A DNA stretch of 64,000 bases, taken from positions 477,896 through 541,895 of the forward strand of contig DATNEW010000026.1 of the NCBI GenBank assembly GCA_035606695.1. Reading direction: 5' to 3'. A program made the position numbers and the translations under genes. This DNA is from Gemmatimonadaceae bacterium. GTDB taxonomy: Bacteria > Gemmatimonadota > Gemmatimonadetes > Gemmatimonadales > Gemmatimonadaceae. Below the pieces are notes generated by a model. That model was not told the DNA's origin and searched no databases. It saw only the letters and a program-made list of their open reading frames with translations. Shown in pieces: positions 58,867 to 64,000 of the stretch (position 1 is its first letter; every line of letters starts with the position of its first letter).

Positions 58867-60751
58867 GACTAATCTCCTGGCGCCGAGCTTGCGCCACGCT
58901 CACCATGTTCCAGGCATCCTTCCATCCGGTGCCCGGTTGCCCCGCATACGGAGTACGCAGTTCAAACTGCGCCATGTCCCACGCCGCCGTCGGACACCGC
59001 TCGGCGCATAGTCCACAGTGCAAGCACACGTCTTCGTCCTTCACCATGATCCGCTTCGTCTGCGGCAGCGGCGCGGACGTGTACAAGTCCTGCCCGGGAT
59101 TCAGGCGCGGCGCGTTCAGGTGTTGCTCGAGCTCCGGCTCGTCATTCGTGATCGTCAGACAATTCACCGGACACACGTCGATGCACGCATCGCACTCGAT
59201 GCACTTGCTCGCGGTGAAGTGCGTCTCGACGTCGCAGTTGAGACACCGCTCCACTTCCTTAGCCACCTGCTCGGCACTGAAGCCGAGCTCGACCTCGACG
59301 TTCAAGCCGGTGAATCGACGCGTGAGCTCCTCGTGCTGCATCTTCGTGCGTGGAAGCGAGCTGTAGTCGTTGCTGTAGCTCCACGCGTGCATGCCGGCCT
59401 TCGCGCTCGTGAGATTCATGCCGTACGCCGGCCGGTCGAGCAGGGAAATGCTTTGACAGTGATTGTGGATCGAGATCGCCGCCTGATGCCCGTGCTCGAC
59501 CGCCCAGATGATGTTCTGCGGTCCCCACGCCGCGTCGCCGCCGAAGAACACGCCCATGCGCGTCGACTGAAAGGTCGTCTTGTCGACGACCGGCATGCCC
59601 CCCTGGTCGAATTCGATCCCGATGTCGCGCTCGATCCACGGAAACGCATTGTCCTGGCCGATCGCGAGAATCACGTCGTCGCACGGAATGACGATCGTGC
59701 CCGTCACCTCGCTCTTCTGCTTGCCGTTCTGCTCGAACCATCGCAACTGCTCGAGCTCGAGGCCGACGAGCTTGCCGTTCTCGATGACGAATCGTTTTGG
59801 CGCGTGATTCTCGACGATCTCCACGCCTTCCTCTTCAGCATCCTCTAATTCCCACGGCGACGCCTTGAAGTACGGGCGCGACCGGCGCGCGATGACTTTC
59901 ACGTCGTTGCCGCCCAACCGCCGCGAGGTGCGGCAGCAGTCCATTGCCGTGTTGCCGACGCCGATGATCAGCACGCGCTCGCCAATGCGCTCGATGTGCC
60001 CGAAGTGCGCCGACGCGAGCCACTCGATCCCGATGTGAATGTTGCTCGACCCCTCGAGCCGTCCGGGAATCTCGAGATCCTTTCCCGTTGGCGCGCCGCT
60101 GCCGATGAACACCGCGTCCCACGAGTGTTCCGGCTCGTCGAGCAGCGCGCGCATGCTCGTGACGGGCGAGTTGTATCGAATGTCGACGCCCATGTCGAGG
60201 ATGTTTCCAACTTCCTCATCGAGGACACCGGCGGGGAGCCGGAACGACGGAATGTTGATCCGCATCAACCCGCCCGGCTCGGCGATCTTCTCCAAGATCA
60301 CGACCTCGTAGCCGAGCGGCATGAGGTCGTTCGCGACGGTGAGCGACGCGGGGCCGGCGCCGATCAGCGCGACGCGTTTGCCGTTCTTCACGGCGGGGCT
60401 GCGCGGTAAGAATTCTCTAATGTCGCCGCGATGATCGGCCGCGACGCGCTTGAGCCGGCAGATCGCGACCGGTTTGCCGTCGATCCGGCCGCGGCGACAC
60501 GCCGGCTCGCACGGTCGGTCGCAGGTGCGTCCAAGAATGCCCGGAAAGACGTTGGATTCGCGGTTGAGCAGATACGCTTCGCTGTATCGCCCCTGGGCGA
60601 TCAGACGGATGTACTCGGGAACGTTCGTGTGGGCCGGGCAGGCCCACTGGCAGTCCACCACTTTGTGGTAGTACTGCGGGTTGGAAACGTCCGTTGGAGT
60701 GCGGGGCACGACAGGCGCAACAGGCACGACGGGACGACCGGATGCCGGCAT
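58859..60751 (-). CDS. GltD-like FAD/NAD(P)H and Fe-S oxidoreductase subunit
   Basis: 630 residues from an ATG preceded by GAGGAG. The N-terminal Fe-S part has CQWACP and CDRPCEPAC; FAD binds at GAGPASLTVA (130-140) and NAD(P)H at GVGNTAMDCCR. The C-terminus is an 8Fe ferredoxin: CIECDACIDVCPVNC and CLHCGLCAERCP. It overlaps korA by 8 bp. It is likely to exchange electrons between NAD(P)H and the Kor ferredoxin site, so the operon could run oxidative or reductive. It resembles GltD and the glutamate synthase small subunit but is longer by the ferredoxin domain. Confidence 0.85.
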   Translation of the reverse strand: MPASGRPVVPVAPVVPRTPTDVSNPQYYHKVVDCQWACPAHTNVPEYIRLIAQGRYSEAYLLNRESNVFPGILGRTCDRPCEPACRRGRIDGKPVAICRLKRVAADHRGDIREFLPRSPAVKNGKRVALIGAGPASLTVANDLMPLGYEVVILEKIAEPGGLMRINIPSFRLPAGVLDEEVGNILDMGVDIRYNSPVTSMRALLDEPEHSWDAVFIGSGAPTGKDLEIPGRLEGSSNIHIGIEWLASAHFGHIERIGERVLIIGVGNTAMDCCRTSRRLGGNDVKVIARRSRPYFKASPWELEDAEEEGVEIVENHAPKRFVIENGKLVGLELEQLRWFEQNGKQKSEVTGTIVIPCDDVILAIGQDNAFPWIERDIGIEFDQGGMPVVDKTTFQSTRMGVFFGGDAAWGPQNIIWAVEHGHQAAISIHNHCQSISLLDRPAYGMNLTSAKAGMHAWSYSNDYSSLPRTKMQHEELTRRFTGLNVEVELGFSAEQVAKEVERCLNCDVETHFTASKCIECDACIDVCPVNCLTITNDEPELEQHLNAPRLNPGQDLYTSAPLPQTKRIMVKDEDVCLHCGLCAERCPTAAWDMAQFELRTPYAGQPGTGWKDAWNMVSVAQARRQEISHV

Positions 60752-60894
60752 ACGTGGCTCCTCTACAGGGCCGAAGCGGTGGCCTATCATCCCACACGGA
60801 CGCGGGGTGGGCAAGGGGTTTTCCCTTACAGGCCAATTGCGCCTCGGTTCGTTGTATGCAAACTTCCGGTAAGCACCGAGCTCGAGGAGGCGCG

Positions 60895-61572
60895 GTGACA
60901 TCAGCTCGAGTTCTGCACATGTACCGCATGTGTGCCCTGGCCGGAACCGTCGCCGGCACCGTCGCGTGCATCGCCGCGGCGAGTTGCGCGTTGCCGAGGC
61001 TTGGCGGCGACCCGATCCACGAGCGCGTCTACCCCGCGTCCGCCACGACCGACTCGGCGGCGGGTTCCGTCCGCGACGACGCGTTGATCGTTCAGGTGCG
61101 CGAGTTCCCGCACTCGTCGACGATCGCTGTGCTCGCGTGGGACGTCGACGATCCGGATTTTGGTTTGCGCGCCGAGGTGAGCAGGCAGGGCGGGGTGCTG
61201 CTGGGGCATCCGCAGTTCGGCAATCATCTATTGTATGTGTCGGCGCAGCTCGTGCGAAGCATGGGCGGCTTTCGGCACGCGATCGCGGAGCCGAATCGCG
61301 CCCTCACGGCTGCGAGCACCTCGCGCGATACGTACGCGTGCTATTTCGGCACGCACTGTTCGCCCCAGACGAGCACCGGCGTGTGGCTGCCCGATTCGAT
61401 TCTTCGCGCGCATCGCGACAGCCTGCTCGTGACGTTTGTCCCGGCGGTCAACGAAGCGTGGACGGTGACGCTGCACCGTGAGTTGATCGAGCACTATTTG
61501 CAAACAGTTGATTCCGTGGTTGCGTCGGTCAAGCAGGACAGCAAAGACGACAGCCAACATGACGCGCCTTGA
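60895..61572 (+). CDS. Hypothetical lipoprotein
   Basis: 225 residues from a GTG with an AGGAGG ribosome-binding site 4 bp upstream; an ATG at 60919 is the alternative. The signal (CALAGTVAGTVACIAAASC) ends in a lipobox. The mature part begins after a Pro/Asp/Ser linker and contains VQVREFPHSSTIAVLAWDVD and CYFGTHCSPQTSTGVWLPDS, with two cysteines 6 apart. No family recognised. Divergent from the oxidoreductase operon. Confidence 0.55.
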   Translation: MTSARVLHMYRMCALAGTVAGTVACIAAASCALPRLGGDPIHERVYPASATTDSAAGSVRDDALIVQVREFPHSSTIAVLAWDVDDPDFGLRAEVSRQGGVLLGHPQFGNHLLYVSAQLVRSMGGFRHAIAEPNRALTAASTSRDTYACYFGTHCSPQTSTGVWLPDSILRAHRDSLLVTFVPAVNEAWTVTLHRELIEHYLQTVDSVVASVKQDSKDDSQHDAP

Positions 61573-61669
61573 CACTGGTGCTCGTGCGCGCGATGGTTTG
61601 CGCGCGGGCCGTCCCGGCGCCGCGATCGGCATTATTAGAGTTTCATGAAGCGCCGCGAGGGTCGCATCG

Positions 61670-62776
61670 ATGACGCCCGACGAGCTGCAAATCCCCGAGA
61701 GCCAGGCCGCTGCATCGCTTACGCCGCTCGGCGCGGGAGCCGCCGACGGACCCGGATACGTGCCGGGCAACAAACCGTTCTACATCCAATCGCAGATCGA
61801 CAGCTCCAATTGGGTGCTCACCGCCACGGGCGGCACGCAGCTTCGAATCAACCGCAAGAGCGGTGACCCGAATCAGCTTTGGGTGCGAATCGAGAGCAAT
61901 CATTCCGGTGTCGTGTATCTCGCGAACCTCGGCGCTCGGCAACGGCTGAGACAGAATGGCCTGCAGGGCGTGGAAGTGTCGCTCGGCGCGTCAACCGACG
62001 ATTCGGATTCGGCGTATCTCTGGCGATACGACGGCGGCTACTATCTCATGCTGACCGCGTACGTCGATTGGCAGCAGAAATTGAACGTCGCCGGCTATCC
62101 CGGCTGGGATGAGAACCGCAGGATCATCCTGTGGCAGTACAGTCAGGGCGCGGCGAACGAGACGTGGTATTTCGTTCCCGACAACATCGACTATCGCATC
62201 GACCGCATCGAGTACGATTACCCGAACGCGACGATCGACATCAGCGAAGTCAACGGCGTCGCGGAAAAAGCCGACAACAGCGCCGGCGACGTTCCATTCA
62301 CGACCGAGGTGCAGCTCGCCTACACCGTCACGACGCGTGCGAGCTTCACGAACTCGGAGACGAACAGTGTCACGACGTCGATCGTCGATCACATCGGATT
62401 ATCGCTCGCGGTGCCGGAATTTCCGAGCGTGACGGCGGATCACACGACGACGACGGAGAACACGCGCAGCACGACGTTGACGCGGACGCAGGAAACCGAC
62501 AAGACGACGACGGCCTCGATGAAAGTCACCGTCGAAGTGCCGCCGAGGAAGCGGCTCGCGTATTACATCGTCGTGCGCAGCGGAACGGTCTCGGTTCCGT
62601 ACACCGCGTGGGTGACGCACACGCTGCCGGATGGGCGGCGCTCGCAGCCCTCACCGATCACCGGCGTATTCCGCGGCACGAATTCGTTCGAGTTTCAAGT
62701 CATGACGCGGAATCCCGACCGTCCGGATGAGTCCGCGACGCCCGTAGCGAAGAAGGTCGGTTTAAGCGATCATTGA
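61670..62776 (+). CDS. Beta-trefoil lectin plus aerolysin-like pore-forming protein
   Basis: 368 residues, no signal peptide. Residues ~30-175 have the repeated W/Q-x-W features of a ricin-B-type lectin (FYIQSQIDSSNWVLTATGG; NQLWVRIESNHSGVVYLANL; RIILWQYSQGAANETWYFVP). From ~195 the sequence turns to long Thr/Ser-rich strands (TEVQLAYTVTTRASFTNSET, then SVTTSIVDHIGLSLAVPEFP; TTTTENTRSTTLTRTQETDK). This alternating pattern and the late strand RKRLAYYIVVRSGTVSVPYT are typical of the ETX/MTX2-aerolysin pore domain. It should bind a glycan and insert a beta-barrel after oligomerising. The absence of a signal peptide suggests release by lysis or another route. The DUF2251 gene follows 19 bp later. 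Confidence 0.7.
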   Translation: MTPDELQIPESQAAASLTPLGAGAADGPGYVPGNKPFYIQSQIDSSNWVLTATGGTQLRINRKSGDPNQLWVRIESNHSGVVYLANLGARQRLRQNGLQGVEVSLGASTDDSDSAYLWRYDGGYYLMLTAYVDWQQKLNVAGYPGWDENRRIILWQYSQGAANETWYFVPDNIDYRIDRIEYDYPNATIDISEVNGVAEKADNSAGDVPFTTEVQLAYTVTTRASFTNSETNSVTTSIVDHIGLSLAVPEFPSVTADHTTTTENTRSTTLTRTQETDKTTTASMKVTVEVPPRKRLAYYIVVRSGTVSVPYTAWVTHTLPDGRRSQPSPITGVFRGTNSFEFQVMTRNPDRPDESATPVAKKVGLSDH

Positions 62777-62795
62777 GCGAGCGGAGGGTCTCCTC

Positions 62796-63248
62796 ATGGG
62801 TCAAACGCTGCATCTCGGCGCCCCGACGGTGATCGAATCGTACGCGGACAAGACGCCGTTCGGCGCCGTGTTCGAGGACGACGGCAAGCTCGCCTACTTC
62901 TATGCCGTGGATACGCGGCTGGGCGAGCCGGCGATGCTCGACGCGCTTTGCGTGTATCACATCACGTCGGTGGTGAATCATCCGACGCCCGAGCTGGATG
63001 CGTTTCGTCCGTGCGATGTGCGCATCGTGTGGTCGGAGGATCAGCAGCACGTCGCGCTGTTGCTCGACGGCTTCGCGCATGCGGCGTTCGACTTCGAGCA
63101 CAAGCGCGCGTACTGCCGCAGCAATTTCCCCGCGGGGTCCGCGTGGAGTCCGGATGGTCACGCGTGGGATCAGCACGCGGTGGATTTTCTGGATGCGCTC
63201 TCCGAGAGCGTGACGCAGCCTGAGTCGCGAGTGTCGACACTGCCGTAG
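62796..63248 (+). CDS. DUF2251-family protein
   Basis: 150 residues. GAVFEDDGKLAYFYAVDT, ILDALCVYHI-like ALCVYHITSV, DVRIVWSEDQQHVALLLDGF and AAFDFEHKRAYCRSNFPAGS are the blocks I associate with DUF2251. The family has no assigned function. It is only 19 bp downstream of the pore-forming-like gene and surely cotranscribed with it, so it might be an immunity, chaperone or regulatory partner, but nothing in the sequence proves that. Confidence 0.65.
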   Translation: MGQTLHLGAPTVIESYADKTPFGAVFEDDGKLAYFYAVDTRLGEPAMLDALCVYHITSVVNHPTPELDAFRPCDVRIVWSEDQQHVALLLDGFAHAAFDFEHKRAYCRSNFPAGSAWSPDGHAWDQHAVDFLDALSESVTQPESRVSTLP

Positions 63249-63264
63249 CAGCGTCGACACTCGC
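63227..63264. repeat. Hairpin across the DUF2251 stop codon
   Basis: Perfect 12-bp arms GCGAGTGTCGAC (63227-63238) and GTCGACACTCGC (63253-63264) with a 14-bp loop that holds the stop codon. There is no T-run, so it may be an mRNA-stabilising or rho-type end. Confidence 0.6.
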
Positions 63265-63270
63265 CGCAAT

Positions 63271-63310
63271 CGCGTCGAGTCGCGTCGAGTCGCGTCGAGT
63301 CGCGTCAGTC
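63271..63310. repeat. 10-bp tandem repeat (CGCGTCGAGT)
   Basis: Three exact copies followed by a partial copy (CGCGTCAGTC). It bridges the DUF2251 hairpin and the end of the 63305 gene. Confidence 0.7.
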
Positions 63311-63502
63311 GCGCTCGGGACCCGGATCCAATTCAGCGCCGCCGCTGCCCGCGCTGCCGAACTTCGGCGCGGTGATGCCGCCTTTGGTGGTGCGCGGCGG
63401 ATTGGGTGCGATCGCCTTGTCGTCGGGTGCGTGCGCACCGCCCTCGGCGGTATCCGGTGTGGGTTCGATCTGAGGCGTCTTGTCGGCGTCGTGCTTGTCC
63501 AT
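63305..63502 (-). CDS. Small hydrophilic hypothetical protein
   Basis: 65 residues, Asp/Lys/Pro/Gly-rich and probably disordered (DKHDADKTPQIEPTPDTAEG; TTKGGITAPKFGSAGSGGAE). The ATG at 63502 is preceded by AGGGAG at 5 bp. Similar short, Lys/Pro/Gly-rich proteins occur in Gemmatimonadota-type genomes, but I assign no family. It converges on the DUF2251 gene. Confidence 0.5.
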   Translation of the reverse strand: MDKHDADKTPQIEPTPDTAEGGAHAPDDKAIAPNPPRTTKGGITAPKFGSAGSGGAELDPGPERD

Positions 63503-63774
63503 CGGGGCTCCCTGTGTCGGTGCAGGGGAGGTGTGCAGGAAGCGTGCGGGGGTGGAGGCAAGCCGGGTTGAGCGGGGTGCGGGCTGAGCCGGGGGTCGGT
63601 GCCTGTGAGTTGAGTTTTGGGTTGCGGGCGGCGGACGCAGTGCAGAAGACGGTTGGGAGTGCGGTGGGGAGCCGATTCGGGGCCTGCGGTCGGAGTTCGC
63701 GTGCGGGTGTTGGGCGAAGGCCGTTCTCAGTCGTGATGCCAATGATGCGGTTGTGGGTCGCGGTTCGCTGGTCA
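63503..63774. other. Stretch without a convincing gene
   Basis: Pro/Arg-rich open frames run through it in several directions, but none has a ribosome-binding site, conserved domain or codon bias unlike the noise. I see no RNA gene. It leads into the 13-bp tandem repeat. Confidence 0.5.
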
Positions 63775-63866
63775 TTAGACTTCGATGTTAAACTTTGCTG
63801 TCAGACTCCGCTGCTAAACTGCGTCGTTAGACTTCGTTGTTAAACTTCGTTGTTCAATTGGCGTTG
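63775..63866. repeat. Seven imperfect 13-bp tandem units
   Basis: Consensus TTARACTTCGTTG. Units start at 63775, 63788, 63801, 63814, 63827, 63840 and 63853, the last with one extra base. It is AT-richer than its surroundings. No gene is read through it with confidence. Confidence 0.75.
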
Positions 63867-64000
63867 ATATGACTGGGCAGAAGTCAAGGCGTACGGTTGT
63901 TGCGACGTCATGAATGTCGGGTTCTAGGACTGAGGACCTACGGCGAAAGCGACGATGAATCCTGCTGATATACGCCGGTCAGCGCAGGGCGCCGGAGCGG
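63867..64000 (+). other. Window end; possible gene start at 63955
   Basis: An ATG at 63955 opens a frame that stays open to the window edge (NPADIRRSAQ and on), but only 15 codons are available and no strong ribosome-binding site precedes it. I cannot tell whether it is a gene. Confidence 0.2.

Noticed and set aside
63271..63310. Possible CRISPR array
   Set aside because: The units are adjacent with no spacers; the same is true of the 52681 and 63775 arrays, and no cas gene is present.
63406..63843. Plus-strand 145-codon frame at the window end
   Set aside because: It overlaps the better supported 63305 gene and runs into the 13-bp repeat array; its composition is not protein-like.

Overview
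The window is about 64 kb of GC-rich bacterial chromosome with dense genes on both strands. No phylogenetic marker is present. The combination of six ADOP-type FtsX/MacB permeases (several paired with PadR regulators), a full alternative complex III operon, a plug/carboxypeptidase-like TonB receptor and many small lipoproteins is most typical of Gemmatimonadota or Acidobacteriota. I infer a Gemmatimonadaceae-like organism. I see no rRNA, tRNA, CRISPR array, transposase or prophage.

Layout. 1-10 kb: tail of a GH63/MGH1-like glycosidase, an amidohydrolase, a DUF4337 membrane protein, a GH25 lysozyme with its AraC neighbour, a RibD/DHFR-like reductase, an Ig-like lipoprotein, and an overlapping run of serine hydrolase, transglutaminase-like protein and SET-domain protein. 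10-36 kb: six ADOP permeases, three of them preceded by a PadR repressor. Between them lie a BNR-repeat protein coupled to a MoaD-like protein, an ABC-2-like ATPase/permease pair, a GH3 glucosidase and a DUF3891 protein. 35.7-43 kb: a 1231-residue TonB-dependent receptor, a conserved secreted protein, two small membrane proteins and an OmpA-like protein. 43-51 kb: the alternative complex III operon actABCDEF, a quinol:cytochrome c oxidoreductase, with two paralogous mono-haem cytochrome c lipoproteins at its promoter end. 51-56 kb: secreted proteins, phenylalanine 4-monooxygenase, a secreted esterase and a DinB protein. 55.9-60.8 kb: a three-gene operon of 2-oxoacid:ferredoxin oxidoreductase beta and alpha(gamma) subunits with a GltD-like FAD/Fe-S subunit. 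60.9-64 kb: a lipoprotein, a lectin plus aerolysin-like protein with a DUF2251 partner, and a repeat-rich end.

The most interesting signal is upstream of the phenylalanine hydroxylase gene. There is a consensus-like promoter, then an apparently leaderless 29-codon peptide with five tyrosine codons in seven, then a 12-13 bp GC hairpin followed by seven U. A segment just after the Tyr codons can pair with the 5' arm of that hairpin. This has the layout of ribosome-mediated transcription attenuation, in which tyrosine shortage would switch on the enzyme that makes tyrosine from phenylalanine.

Other regulatory finds are a 42-bp nested perfect palindrome over the -10 of a padR gene and a three-half-site operator over a consensus promoter in front of a PadR-less ADOP gene. 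Six REP-like palindromes are scattered through the window, and two of them have become the C-termini of proteins.
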